Source: Akkermansiaceae bacterium (GTDB taxonomy: Bacteria; Verrucomicrobiota; Verrucomicrobiia; Verrucomicrobiales; Akkermansiaceae). From it: a stretch of 64,000 nt of DNA. Both the position numbers and the translations under genes were made by a program. Shown piece by piece: positions 1 to 7,952 of the stretch. Position 1 is the first letter of the stretch; every line of letters begins with the position of its first letter. The notes beneath the pieces were generated by a model, which saw only the letters and a program-made list of their open reading frames with translations, had not been told where the DNA came from and did no database searches. The DNA lies in NCBI GenBank assembly GCA_013041925.1, contig JABDRB010000011.1, positions 124,001 to 188,000 of the forward strand, given 5' to 3'.

Positions 1-1139
1 AGGTCATGCTTTTCCACCAAGGCATCACCCGCCTTAATAAAGGCACGAATGGCCGTAGGGGCGGTGTAGAAAATTGTGACTCCGTATTCTTCGACAATCT
101 GCCAGAATCGCGAGAAATCAGGGAAGTTTGGCGCGCCTTCATACATGACCTGAGTGACACCATTCAGCATGGGTCCGTAGGTAATGTAGGAGTGACCGGT
201 GATCCAGCCAACGTCCGCCGTGCACCAATACACATCATCATCACGCATATCGAAGATATACTTGCAGGTGGTGTAGGTGTTGATCATGTAGCCGCCGGTG
301 GTGTGAAGAATCCCCTTGGGCTTACCGGTGGATCCAGACGTGTAGAGAATGAAGAGTGGGTGCTCGCTGTCGAACGCCTTTGCCTTGTGGGTCGCAGGCA
401 CCTTCGCCGCCTCTTCATGCCACCAGACATCGCGACCACGCTTCATCTTCACCTCATTTTCCGTCCGCTTGAGAACGATGACTTTTTTAACCGTCTTGTC
501 CTTCTGCAGCGCTTCATCCACGTTGACCTTGAGATCAATAATACCGCCACGGCGCCAACCACCATCAGAGGTGATCACAACCGATGCCTTGGAGTCGTCG
601 AGACGGTCTTTGATCGACTCAGCGGAGAAACCACCAAAGACGATCGAGTGCACCGCACCGATGCGTGCGCAGGCGAGCATCGCAATGCTGGCCTCGGCAA
701 CCATCGGCATGTAAATGAGCACACGATCCTTGGATTTCACGCCATTGGCTTCCAACACGTTGGCAAACCGACAGACTTCACGCTGCAGTTGCTGGTAGGT
801 CAGGGTGCGTTTATCTCCAGGTTCACCCTCCCAGATGATGGCCGCCTTGTTGCCACGCCCCTCATCGACGTGACGGTCGACACAGTTGACACAAATATTC
901 GTTTTGCCACCGACAAACCACTTGGCGTAGGGGGCCTTCCAATCGAGCACCTTCGACCATTTTTTATCCCACTGAAGCTCCTTGGCTTCACGCGCCCAGA
1001 AGGTGCTTGGTTTCTCGATCGATTCTTTATGCAGGCGCTTATACTGCGCCATACTGGAAATACGGGCTTTTTTGGAAAATTCCTTACTGGGCTTAAATTC
1101 GCGGTCTTCGCTAAGATGGCTCTCGATGTTATTACTCAT
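1..1139 (-). CDS. acs: Acetyl-CoA synthetase, N-terminal 379 codons (runs off the window)
   Basis: AMP-forming acetate:CoA ligase, which activates acetate in the cytoplasm for central metabolism. Reading the minus strand from 1139 gives an uninterrupted frame to the window edge. It begins MSNNIESHL and contains the Acs landmarks [43 protein letters not shown] and the P-loop-like adenylation motif [11 protein letters not shown]. These match the N-terminal half of the roughly 650-residue family, so about 270 residues lie outside the window. An in-frame ATG at 1154 would add five residues; neither start has a strong ribosome binding site. The gene stands apart from the pseudouridine synthase upstream of it (gap of about 60 bases). 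Function is certain at family level. Confidence 0.93.
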   Translation of the reverse strand, partial: MSNNIESHLSEDREFKPSKEFSKKARISSMAQYKRLHKESIEKPSTFWAREAKELQWDKKWSKVLDWKAPYAKWFVGGKTNICVNCVDRHVDEGRGNKAAIIWEGEPGDKRTLTYQQLQREVCRFANVLEANGVKSKDRVLIYMPMVAEASIAMLACARIGAVHSIVFGGFSAESIKDRLDDSKASVVITSDGGWRRGGIIDLKVNVDEALQKDKTVKKVIVLKRTENEVKMKRGRDVWWHEEAAKVPATHKAKAFDSEHPLFILYTSGSTGKPKGILHTTGGYMINTYTTCKYIFDMRDDDVYWCTADVGWITGHSYITYGPMLNGVTQVMYEGAPNFPDFSRFWQIVEEYGVTIFYTAPTAIRAFIKAGDALVEKHD

Positions 1140-1201
1140 ATTTGATCTACTCATTTAATAGGACTCAAGGAAGCTAAGCAGCCCGACTCAAAAGGGCAAC
1201 C

Positions 1202-2080
1202 TTACTTTTTTTTACGGCGGAAAACTTTTTTCCCCGTCGGCCGGCGGGCGGACTTTTTGGCCGGACGACCGGTGGATTTGCGGGTCGTTGATTTACGAGC
1301 GGACTTCTTGGCAGACGAACCACTCTTGGTTGCCCGCATGACATCCGCAGCGGGTCGGCGTGGTTTTGGGTTGAGCTGAAGCGCGGTAATTTCGTCCTCC
1401 TCAAGCGCACGCCAACTCCCGAGCTCAAGGCCACCACCCTGAAGCAATCCGATACGGGTGCGCACCAGCTTGGTCACTTTGAGGTGAACCGCCTCAAACA
1501 TATAACGGATCTGTCGCTTCAACCCCGTTTCAAGCACCACACTGACACGGCGTGGTGATATCCGCCGCATCGACTTCGCACTGGCGCGCCCCTCCGGCGT
1601 GTAAACACCCGAGATCAACTTGTCGATCACCTCATTAGAAAATGCCTGATTCACGGTGACCAGATATTCCTTTTCCACCTTTTGGCGCGGGTGCGTCAGC
1701 TTCAGCGCCAAGTCCCCGTCGTTGGTGAGAACAAGTAGCCCCTCAGATTCTTTATCAAGACGACCGACGTTTTTGAGATGGCGCAGGTGGGGCGGCAGGA
1801 TATGGTAAATCGTTTCCCGGCCAAGCTCGTCGCTGGAGCTGCAGACAAGCCCAGGCGGCTTGTTTAATAAAATGGTTTCGGTCGTTTTGGGCCGAACCAC
1901 TTTACGGCCAACGCGCACGATATCATCGGCATCCACACGGGTGGCGGGGTTGGAACAACTGCTGTTGTTGATGAAGACCCCCCCTTCCTGAATGAGTGCA
2001 TCACACGCACGGCGCGATCCGACGCCACAGGAGGCTAGGTATTTATTAAGGCGTGTTCCCTGCTGAGATCCTGTCGACAT
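1202..2080 (-). CDS. RsuA/RluB/RluF-family rRNA pseudouridine synthase with a lysine-rich tail
   Basis: Predicted to isomerise a uridine in ribosomal RNA to pseudouridine. The 292-residue product starts with an S4 RNA-binding domain (RLNKYLASCGVGSRRA, about residues 10-60). The catalytic core follows, with LLNKPPGLVCSS and the active-site segment GRLDKESEGLLVLTNDGDLA, which carries the family's catalytic Asp. The last 45 or so residues are almost only K, R, S, T and P (AKKSARKSTTRKS and similar), resembling histone H1-type tails; such basic extensions occur in some RluB-type enzymes and probably add RNA affinity. The target base cannot be told from sequence. It is followed by acs and preceded by the small basic protein operon on the same strand. 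Confidence 0.92.
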   Translation of the reverse strand: MSTGSQQGTRLNKYLASCGVGSRRACDALIQEGGVFINNSSCSNPATRVDADDIVRVGRKVVRPKTTETILLNKPPGLVCSSSDELGRETIYHILPPHLRHLKNVGRLDKESEGLLVLTNDGDLALKLTHPRQKVEKEYLVTVNQAFSNEVIDKLISGVYTPEGRASAKSMRRISPRRVSVVLETGLKRQIRYMFEAVHLKVTKLVRTRIGLLQGGGLELGSWRALEEDEITALQLNPKPRRPAADVMRATKSGSSAKKSARKSTTRKSTGRPAKKSARRPTGKKVFRRKKK

Positions 2081-2161
2081 GATGATGTGAGTTTATACGT
2101 TTAGCCTTCGATTCCAAATACAAAAAAAATGCTCTGCAGCCGACAAGAAATCGAGGGCGAC

Positions 2162-2194
2162 AAAAACCCGCCCGATGAGAACATGGGGCGGGTT
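2162..2194 (-). terminator. Rho-independent terminator of the rplM-rpsI operon
   Basis: On the minus strand a perfect 9-bp stem (AACCCGCCC / GGGCGGGTT) with a 12-base loop runs straight into a T tract. It lies about 70 bases past the stop of the small basic protein gene and separates it from the pseudouridine synthase gene. Confidence 0.85.
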
Positions 2195-2230
2195 GAGAAT
2201 AGAGATCGCCTGCTGGGCGTTGCCTTGGGC

Positions 2231-2280
2231 CTACGCTTCAGGCTAGGTTCGTTAAAAAACCTACGCTTCGGGCTTGGTTT
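2231..2280 (-). repeat. Imperfect 20-bp direct repeat at the 3' end of the small basic protein gene
   Basis: Bases 2231-2250 and 2261-2280 match at 17 of 20 positions with a period of 30 bases. The second copy encodes the last codons and the stop of the small basic protein; the first lies just past the stop. It looks like a local duplication of the gene's tail that has begun to diverge. Confidence 0.7.
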
Positions 2281-2416
2281 TCGGCAAGCCGATTGGGCTC
2301 TTACCTTCTTTCCACTGACCGCGCTCCTTGAGGAGTTTGATCCGCTCGAAACGTTTAAGAACAGAACGCTTTCCACCAGCTCCGCCGGCGATTTTGAGAG
2401 ATGCGTGTTTGGACAT
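2261..2416 (-). CDS. Small basic protein, Chlamydia/Verrucomicrobia type (51 aa)
   Basis: A short gene easily missed by size cut-offs. The product starts MSKHASLKIAGG and contains the diagnostic stretches GGKRSVLKRFERI and ERGQWKEGKSPIGLPKTKPEA. It matches the small basic protein family known from Chlamydiae, Verrucomicrobia and related PVC bacteria, in which the block LKRFERxxLLKxRGQWKEG is nearly invariant. Its molecular role is not established; the charge, size and place right after rpsI suggest a ribosome-associated protein. It starts 36 bases after the rpsI stop and is followed by a strong terminator, so it is the last gene of the rplM-rpsI operon. It is the best phylum marker in the window. 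Confidence 0.9.
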   Translation of the reverse strand: MSKHASLKIAGGAGGKRSVLKRFERIKLLKERGQWKEGKSPIGLPKTKPEA

Positions 2417-2452
2417 AATTCGTTAGTTTTAAAGGGTTGATGATCGTCTGGA

Positions 2453-2848
2453 TTAACGCTTGGAGAACTGGAACTTCTTCCGTGCACCTGGCTGACCGTA
2501 TTTCTTGCGCTCCTTCTGACGTGGGTCACGGCGCATCAGGCCAGCTTCCTTCAGTGCAGGGCGGAGTTCTTCGTCTTGCTCGCAAAGTGCGCGGGAAATA
2601 CCGAGGCGGATCGCTCCGACCTGACCGGCAATACCGCCGCCTTTGACCACGACGTTGACGTCGAACTTATTAACGAGCTTGGCATTTTGAAAGGGCTCAA
2701 GCACGAGGTTTTGAAGTGTCACCGTAGGGACATACTCCTCGAAGTTGCGTTTATTAACGGTGATCCGTCCGGTTCCAGGAGTAACCCAGACTCGGGCGAC
2801 AGATGATTTGCGGCGACCTGTGGCGCAATATGTGGTGGCTTCGCTCAT
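2453..2848 (-). CDS. rpsI: 30S ribosomal protein uS9
   Basis: Structural component of the small ribosomal subunit head, whose C-terminal tail reaches the P-site tRNA. The 131-residue product has the usual uS9 features: ATGRRKSSVARVWVTPGTGRITVN near the start is the family's opening block, followed by VKGGGIAGQVGAIRLGISRAL and the strongly basic end RRDPRQKERKKYGQPGARKKF ending in SKR. Length is typical. It lies 51 bases after rplM on the same strand, the conserved L13-S9 pairing of bacteria, and is followed by the small basic protein gene. Nothing unusual. Confidence 0.98.
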   Translation of the reverse strand: MSEATTYCATGRRKSSVARVWVTPGTGRITVNKRNFEEYVPTVTLQNLVLEPFQNAKLVNKFDVNVVVKGGGIAGQVGAIRLGISRALCEQDEELRPALKEAGLMRRDPRQKERKKYGQPGARKKFQFSKR

Positions 2849-2899
2849 GAGATTGTTTGGTAAGTATTAAAATGGGTGAATGAAAAAATGACCGCCGGA

Positions 2900-3334
2900 T
2901 TAGGCGATTTCATAGGATTCGGGCTGCTGCGCTTCGTAACCGTGATCGGCACCAACAACAACCTTGAGTTTCTTGTAAATAGCATCACCCAGCTTGTTGT
3001 GGGGAACCATTCCGCGGACAGCACGCTCGAGCAGAAGCTCTGGACGACGGGCACGAACCTTGCGAGGTGTCTCCACCTTCTGGTTGCCGACGTAGCCGGT
3101 GTAGTGAGTGTAGATCTTTTCCGACTCCTTGTTTCCTGTCAGGATGACTTTTTCAGCGTTGGTGATGATGACATAGTCACCGGTATCAACGTGAGGAGTA
3201 AAGATCGTTTTGTTTTTACCGCGCAGAAGATTGGCGGCTTCAACGGCGACTTGACCAAGCACCTTGTTTTCGGCGTCGATCACATACCATTTGCGCTCAA
3301 CATCTTGAGCTTTGGCTGAAAAAGTTTTTTTCAT
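2900..3334 (-). CDS. rplM: 50S ribosomal protein uL13
   Basis: Early-assembling protein of the large ribosomal subunit. The 144-residue product begins MKKTFSAKAQDVERKWYVID and contains the signatures LGQVAVEAANLLRGKNK, HVDTGDYVIITNAEKV and AVRGMVPHNKLGDAIYKKL that identify uL13. It is the first gene of the rplM-rpsI-small basic protein operon. A good vegetative promoter lies about 110 bases upstream, leaving a leader of roughly 100 nucleotides; autoregulation through such leaders is known for L13 in other bacteria, but no specific structure is shown here. Confidence 0.98.
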   Translation of the reverse strand: MKKTFSAKAQDVERKWYVIDAENKVLGQVAVEAANLLRGKNKTIFTPHVDTGDYVIITNAEKVILTGNKESEKIYTHYTGYVGNQKVETPRKVRARRPELLLERAVRGMVPHNKLGDAIYKKLKVVVGADHGYEAQQPESYEIA

Positions 3335-3738
3335 TGTGTTGTAGTGTTATTATTAAGTCAATGAGCGGGCCAATAAGCTGATGAGCCATGAACCCACTCG
3401 ATTCCCAGGGCAGAAAATTCCACCCACCCCGTGTTGAGGGGCGCGCAAACTAGGAGCGAGGCTACGAGATGTCAACCCAAATTTTACCCCCCGTTTTAAA
3501 TCGTCCGTATCGATCCCCCACCTGGAGGCAAGGCGCCCCCCCCGAAGCTGGTGATGAATGCGGGATAGGATCACCCACCTCGCGCGGTCATGGCGGCCTT
3601 CAAAGAACCCGTCAGAAAGGGACATCCAGCCGAAATGCTCAGCTTGGCATGGCTTCATTTGACAATCACCCATGAAGTTTGCATCATCCCCCTGTGCAAA
3701 AACCTCAGGAAGATTCAGATTACCCCCCAGAGGACCCC
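3335..3738. other. Gene-free stretch between rplM and the potassium channel gene
   Basis: Contains the rplM operon promoter (3447-3475, minus) and its leader on one side and the upstream region of the plus-strand channel gene on the other. Open frames here (for example 3353-3673 minus) have no recognisable domain and a composition unlike neighbouring genes. I see no RNA gene or repeat. Confidence 0.6.
3447..3475 (-). promoter_or_regulatory. Sigma-70-type promoter of the rplM-rpsI operon
   Basis: On the minus strand a consensus -35 box TTGACA (3470-3475) is separated by exactly 17 bases from TAGTTT (3447-3452), a 4/6 match to the -10 consensus. It points at rplM with a leader of about 100 nucleotides. 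Confidence 0.7.
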
Positions 3739-4572
3739 ATGAAAAGGCATCCCATCCGCTCGCTGAAGCACGAGCTTTGGGAAATCATCTTTGAGGCGGA
3801 AACCCCCATGGGCAAGCTCTTCGATGTCGCCCTCCTCGTCCTGATCGGTGCCAGCGTGCTCGCCGTGATGCTCGAAAGTGTCAGCTCCATCGAAGTGCAA
3901 TACGGACGCATCCTGATTTTCTCGGAGTGGGTATTTACCATTATTTTCACCCTTGAATACCTTCTCCGCATCTGGTTGGTGAGACGCCCAGCTCGCTACA
4001 TCTTCAGCTTCTATGGCCTTGTCGATCTATTGTCCTGCCTGCCCAGCTACCTGGCACTGATTTTTGCGGGCAGCAGTCACTTTGCGGTGATCCGGCTGCT
4101 TCGGCTACTGAGAATGTTCCGAGTTCTCAAAATGGTTGGGCACGTCAGGGGGGGAGATACCATCATGCGTGGGCTTGCCGCCTCACGGGCTAAAATCACG
4201 GTCTTTTTCTTTGCCATGAGCATCTTTGCCATGATTGCCGGCACCCTGATGTATATTGTCGAGTCCAATGAAGATGGCACCTCGGCCTTTACCAGCATCC
4301 CCATTGGTATCTATTATGCCATCGTGTCCATCACCACCGTTGGATACGGTGATATCACCGCCCATACCCCTCTGGGGCAGCTCATCACCTCGCTGATGGT
4401 GCTCGCCGGTTACGCCATCATCGCCGTGCCTACTGGGATCGTCGCTGGCGATATGGTGCGTCAAGCCATGCACGCTGACGAAACATCCGATGCCTGCCCC
4501 GGCTGCGGTGTGCATGGACACCTGACCGATGCCACGTATTGCAGGAAATGCGGTGAGCAGCTGGAGCCATAA
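3739..4572 (+). CDS. Voltage-gated-type potassium channel with C-terminal zinc ribbon
   Basis: Inner-membrane K+ channel of the six-transmembrane Kv/KvAP type. The 277-residue product has an arginine-rich S4 helix (VIRLLRLLRMFRVLKMV, residues about 115-131), a pore helix and the K+ selectivity filter TTVGYGD (residues 199-205), followed by the pore-lining last helix. After the channel come two CxxC pairs (CPGCG...YCRKCG) forming a probable zinc ribbon near the C-terminus. The ATG at 3739 is preferred to the upstream TTG because AGAGGA sits just before it and the added N-terminus is not conserved-looking. A tetrameric channel is expected; the role of the zinc ribbon (ligand or redox sensing, assembly) is unknown. 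Confidence 0.93.
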   Translation: MKRHPIRSLKHELWEIIFEAETPMGKLFDVALLVLIGASVLAVMLESVSSIEVQYGRILIFSEWVFTIIFTLEYLLRIWLVRRPARYIFSFYGLVDLLSCLPSYLALIFAGSSHFAVIRLLRLLRMFRVLKMVGHVRGGDTIMRGLAASRAKITVFFFAMSIFAMIAGTLMYIVESNEDGTSAFTSIPIGIYYAIVSITTVGYGDITAHTPLGQLITSLMVLAGYAIIAVPTGIVAGDMVRQAMHADETSDACPGCGVHGHLTDATYCRKCGEQLEP

Positions 4573-4641
4573 CACCGCGGAAGGTGAGTTTGTTGATGAT
4601 TTTGATTCACGTCCCCTGCACCTTTGTGCTTAGTTGAAGCC

Positions 4642-5499
4642 ATGTGGATATGGTCAAAATTATCGGGAGCCCAGTGGATGGATGCTTGGGAGGACCGTTT
4701 CTACGGAAACCCCAACACCGTGATCTCCAAGTTAAAGACAAACAAAACCATCAGGGTGGAAGTCTACACCGAAACCGAAAAGGAGGCGGTTGAAATCCAA
4801 CAACAATTCGGTGGCAGCATCCGTAAGCTGGTGCACAAAAATTGGGCCGCGGTCACCGAGCCCACCCGGCCACCCATCCGCATCCGCAGTTCGTTGATCA
4901 TTTCAGGTTCCCGGGATGAGGATGCCCGTAAGAAACTCAGCCATGAGTTCCCCGGTCGACACATCATCCAGATTCCTGCCGATATGGCATTCGGCACCGG
5001 AGACCACGCCACCACGTCCACCTGCATGCGGTTTCTGGTCGATATCGCACAGGATAAAAAAGGTCAGGACTGGGACATGCTCGACCTCGGCACCGGCAGC
5101 GGCGTCATTGCCATTGCCGCTCGGATGCTCGGCGCCCGCCATTGCCACGGCATGGACTTCGACCCTCAGGCCGTGAAGGTTGCCCGCAGAAATGTGCGCC
5201 GCAACGGCGTCAACCTCGTGAAAATGAGCGAGACCGACGTGCTTAAGTGGTCCCCAGACCGACAGTGGCCGGTCGTCGTCGCCAATATGTTTTCCACCAT
5301 TCTCCAGCAAGCATTCCCCGTCATTGCCGAGGCCCTGACCGATGACGGCACGCTCATCATCTCAGGTATCCTTAAGGACCAGTGGGACGAAACCCGCAAG
5401 GTGGCAGAACAATATGGACTCTCGTTCTCCAAGGTTATCCGTAAAGGAAAGTGGGTCACTGCCTGCGGAGGCCATTTCACAAAGGCCAATAAGAATTAG
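4642..5499 (+). CDS. prmA: Ribosomal protein L11 methyltransferase
   Basis: SAM-dependent enzyme that trimethylates ribosomal protein uL11 at lysines and the N-terminus. The 285-residue product starts MWIWSKLSGAQW and has an N-terminal substrate-recognition domain, then the Rossmann methyltransferase domain with DMAFGTGDHATTSTC, motif I DLGTGSGVIAIAA and the PrmA-type motif VVVANMFSTIL. The TTG start at 4624 would add only six residues; the ATG at 4642 is preferred. The C-terminal strand pair (ISGILKDQW ... WVTACGGHF) is typical of the family. It follows the channel gene on the same strand with a 69-base gap; no functional link between the two is evident. Confidence 0.9.
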   Translation: MWIWSKLSGAQWMDAWEDRFYGNPNTVISKLKTNKTIRVEVYTETEKEAVEIQQQFGGSIRKLVHKNWAAVTEPTRPPIRIRSSLIISGSRDEDARKKLSHEFPGRHIIQIPADMAFGTGDHATTSTCMRFLVDIAQDKKGQDWDMLDLGTGSGVIAIAARMLGARHCHGMDFDPQAVKVARRNVRRNGVNLVKMSETDVLKWSPDRQWPVVVANMFSTILQQAFPVIAEALTDDGTLIISGILKDQWDETRKVAEQYGLSFSKVIRKGKWVTACGGHFTKANKN

Positions 5500-5617
5500 A
5501 CTTGCATCGGAGAAATCATCAGATAACTAATCCCTCTCCACCTCGAAGGGGGGGTGCGCGTGAAAATCACTGTTATCCCCTTTTCTGGGAAAATAACACA
5601 TTCAATCACTCAGCACC

Positions 5618-6787
5618 ATGGAATCCATCTCTTCACGCGTCGATAAGGTCGCCCCATCTCTCACCCTCTCCGTCACCAACCAAGCCAAAGCCATGAAAGC
5701 CCGTGGCGAGGAGGTTTACGGACTGGCCGGCGGCGAACCCGATCAGGACACCCCCGACTTCATTAAACAGGCCGCCGTCGAGGCACTCAGCCAAGGGAAA
5801 ACCAAATACACTCCCGCCGCCGGTATCCCCGAGCTCCGCGAAGCCATCGCCACCAAACTCAAAGAGGACAACGGCATCGATTACGATCCTCGCCAAGTCG
5901 TCGTTAACAGCGGCGCCAAGCAGTCATGTTTCAACGCCATCCTCGCCGTCTGCGAAGAAGGTGACGAGGTCATCATCCCATCCCCTTACTGGGTGAGCTA
6001 CCCTGAAATGGTCCGCCTCGCCGGCGCCGAGCCGGTTTTTGTCGAAACCACCGCCGAAAATAACTGGAAAATCACTCCCGAGCAGTTCGAGGAGAACATG
6101 ACCGGCCGCACCAAAATGATCATCCTCAACACACCGGGCAACCCAACCGGATCGGTTTACTCCGCGGATGAACTGCGCGCTATTGGTGAGGTCGCCCTCT
6201 ACGAGGACATCATCATCCTCTCTGATGAAATCTACGAACACCTCGTCTACGGCGACACCCAACACACCAGCATCGCCTCCCTCAGCAAGGATCTTTACGA
6301 TCTCACCATCACCGTCAACGGGTTCTCCAAGGCCTACTCCATGACTGGGTGGCGAGTCGGCTACACCGCCGCTCCCCTGCCGCTGGCCCAAGCCATCTCC
6401 AAAATCCAAGGACACACTTCGTCCAATGCCACCAGCTTCGCCCAATACGGTGCGCTCGCCGCACTCGGCTCCCAAGGTAAGGATTTCATCAAGGACCTCA
6501 ATGCCGAGTATGATGTCCGCCGACAGTTTGTCCACGGCCGGCTCAGCGCCATCCCCAACATCAAGGTCACTGAACCCCAAGGCGCATTCTACTGCTTGGT
6601 CGATACCGAGCAACTCGGACTCACCTCCGTCAACCTCTGCGATAAACTTCTGACTCGCTACCGTGTTGCAGCCGTCCCTGGCGTCGCGTTTGGAAACGAC
6701 AACAGCATGCGCATCAGCTACTGCACCACACTCGACGTCCTCAACGAGGGCCTCAGTCGCATCGAGGAATTCTGCAAGGCACACTAA
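5618..6787 (+). CDS. Class I pyridoxal-phosphate aminotransferase, aspartate type
   Basis: Transfers amino groups between aspartate (or a related amino acid) and 2-oxoacids in the cytoplasm. The 389-residue product matches the Ib subgroup of aspartate aminotransferases: GLAGGEPDQDTPDFI at the start, NSGAKQSCFNA, PSPYWVSYPEM, LNTPGNPTGS, the DEIYEHLVY block and the PLP-binding lysine in NGFSKAYSMTGWRVGY (Lys238), with RISY near the C-terminus providing the carboxylate-binding Arg. Some Ib members also act on prephenate or glutamate, so aspartate is the likely but not proven substrate. It is followed by a strong terminator. Confidence 0.93.
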   Translation: MESISSRVDKVAPSLTLSVTNQAKAMKARGEEVYGLAGGEPDQDTPDFIKQAAVEALSQGKTKYTPAAGIPELREAIATKLKEDNGIDYDPRQVVVNSGAKQSCFNAILAVCEEGDEVIIPSPYWVSYPEMVRLAGAEPVFVETTAENNWKITPEQFEENMTGRTKMIILNTPGNPTGSVYSADELRAIGEVALYEDIIILSDEIYEHLVYGDTQHTSIASLSKDLYDLTITVNGFSKAYSMTGWRVGYTAAPLPLAQAISKIQGHTSSNATSFAQYGALAALGSQGKDFIKDLNAEYDVRRQFVHGRLSAIPNIKVTEPQGAFYCLVDTEQLGLTSVNLCDKLLTRYRVAAVPGVAFGNDNSMRISYCTTLDVLNEGLSRIEEFCKAH

Positions 6788-6814
6788 GCATTGCTCAGCA
6801 TCCCGAATCTTCAG

Positions 6815-6848
6815 CGCGACCCACCTCTCTGGTGTGTCGCGTTTTTTT
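6815..6848 (+). terminator. Rho-independent terminator after the aminotransferase gene
   Basis: CGCGAC / GTCGCG plus an inner CACC / GGTG stem with a TCTCT loop, followed by seven T residues. It reaches into the last bases of truA, which converges from the other strand. Confidence 0.9.
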
Positions 6849-7605
6849 AGGTATAATCGACAGCATTCAACACAAGCCCATCCGCGGGCGCGCAGTAGGG
6901 GGATCGGCCATGTGGCAGCTCAGCCGTTTGATCGAGCAACATCGCTAGGTCATCGAGCCGCAATCGCCCCTGAGCCGCATACACGGCGGCCCCCGTCAGA
7001 AGACGCGCCATTTTGTAAAGAAAACCGTTCCCCGTGAAGCTGATCCGATACCCGTTTTCGATCGTTTCTAGGTCACAACGACTCAGCAGACGGACGAAAC
7101 TCGTATCGTCCGTTTCGTTCCCACGCATCGCGGCAAAGGCACGGAAGCTGTGCTCGCCACGGAGAAGATCCAGCGCCTGCTCGAGCGACATCGGGTCGAG
7201 CTGCCTCGGAAGGTGCCAAGCCAACCCAGCCAGCAAAGGGGGCAGCACCGGTGCAAGGCATAGGTCGTAGGTATAGGTTTTTGCCACCGCGGAAAAGCGG
7301 GCATGAAAATCGGTGTCGACTTCCTCACAGCCCATCACCCTGATGGTCGCAGGCAACTTGGTATTCAGCGCTGGCACCCAGTTGAAGGGGTTCATACGCC
7401 ACCCCTCGGGCGCATCAAAATGAGCCACCTGCCCGATCGCATGCACCCCCGTATCGGTCCGACCCGATCCATGGATACGGACAGGTGTTTTAGCCACCTC
7501 CGAGACCGCATGTTCAAGTAAATCCTGCACCGTGTTGCCACTCGGTTGTGTCGCCCACCCTTCGTATGGCCGACCATCATAAGCTATCGTCAGTTTTAAT
7601 CGCAC
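6847..7605 (-). CDS. truA: tRNA pseudouridine(38-40) synthase TruA
   Basis: Converts uridines 38-40 of the tRNA anticodon arm to pseudouridine. The 252-residue product carries LTIAYDGRPYEGWATQPSG at the start and the catalytic block SGRTDTGVHAIGQVAHFD, whose Asp is the family nucleophile. The later segments AKTYTYDL, SFRAFAA and ISFTGNGFLYKMARLLTG are also TruA-typical. Length is normal. It is the last gene of a minus-strand group with tetR, tsaE and an rfbB relic, and its 3' end overlaps the terminator of the convergent aminotransferase gene by two bases. Confidence 0.96.
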   Translation of the reverse strand: MRLKLTIAYDGRPYEGWATQPSGNTVQDLLEHAVSEVAKTPVRIHGSGRTDTGVHAIGQVAHFDAPEGWRMNPFNWVPALNTKLPATIRVMGCEEVDTDFHARFSAVAKTYTYDLCLAPVLPPLLAGLAWHLPRQLDPMSLEQALDLLRGEHSFRAFAAMRGNETDDTSFVRLLSRCDLETIENGYRISFTGNGFLYKMARLLTGAAVYAAQGRLRLDDLAMLLDQTAELPHGRSPYCAPADGLVLNAVDYT

Positions 7606-7646
7606 AGCGAAATCCTAGGCAGATTCTTGAAAAGAAACAACCCCAC

Positions 7647-7884
7647 CTAGGACGGATTCAACTTCAGCCACCAGTCACGGTTCTCCAAATACCACTCCAC
7701 CGTTTGCCTCAACCCTTGATCAAGCGGCACCACCGGATCCCAACCTAACTCAGTGCGTATCTGGGTGGCATCCATGGCATACCGCATGTCATGACCCGGT
7801 CGATCCTCCACATAGGTGATCAAGAAGTTGATGCACAAGATAGGAACCAATAAACCCAGCACCGCCTGTGAGAAAAATTTTCAT
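7647..7884 (-). pseudogene. rfbB: dTDP-glucose 4,6-dehydratase relic with large internal deletion
   Basis: From the ATG at 7884 the minus strand encodes MKIFLTGGAGFIGSYLVHQL, the Rossmann start of an RfbB/RmlB-type dehydratase. Directly after it, but in another frame, comes a good RfbB C-terminus (ITYVEDRPGHDMRYAMDA, then ELGWDPVVPLDQGL and VEWYLENRDWW). About 20 N-terminal and 57 C-terminal residues remain of a family of roughly 350, so some 270 codons including the catalytic YxxxK are gone and the ends are out of frame. The remaining coding sequence is otherwise clean, suggesting a recent deletion. No other dTDP-sugar gene is in the window. Confidence 0.85.
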
Positions 7885-7952
7885 ACGTGAAATAGAGTTG
7901 CCCTCACTTCAAATCAAGATGTCGCCATTGATGCGCGTTACCTCAGTGGTTC

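Noticed and set aside
6-1145. Long plus-strand open frame (379 aa)
   Set aside because: It is antisense to acs, whose minus-strand translation shows all acetyl-CoA synthetase motifs; the plus-strand product has no recognisable domain.
3353-3673. 106-residue minus-strand frame upstream of rplM
   Set aside because: It spans the strong rplM promoter and has no similarity or codon bias typical of the window.
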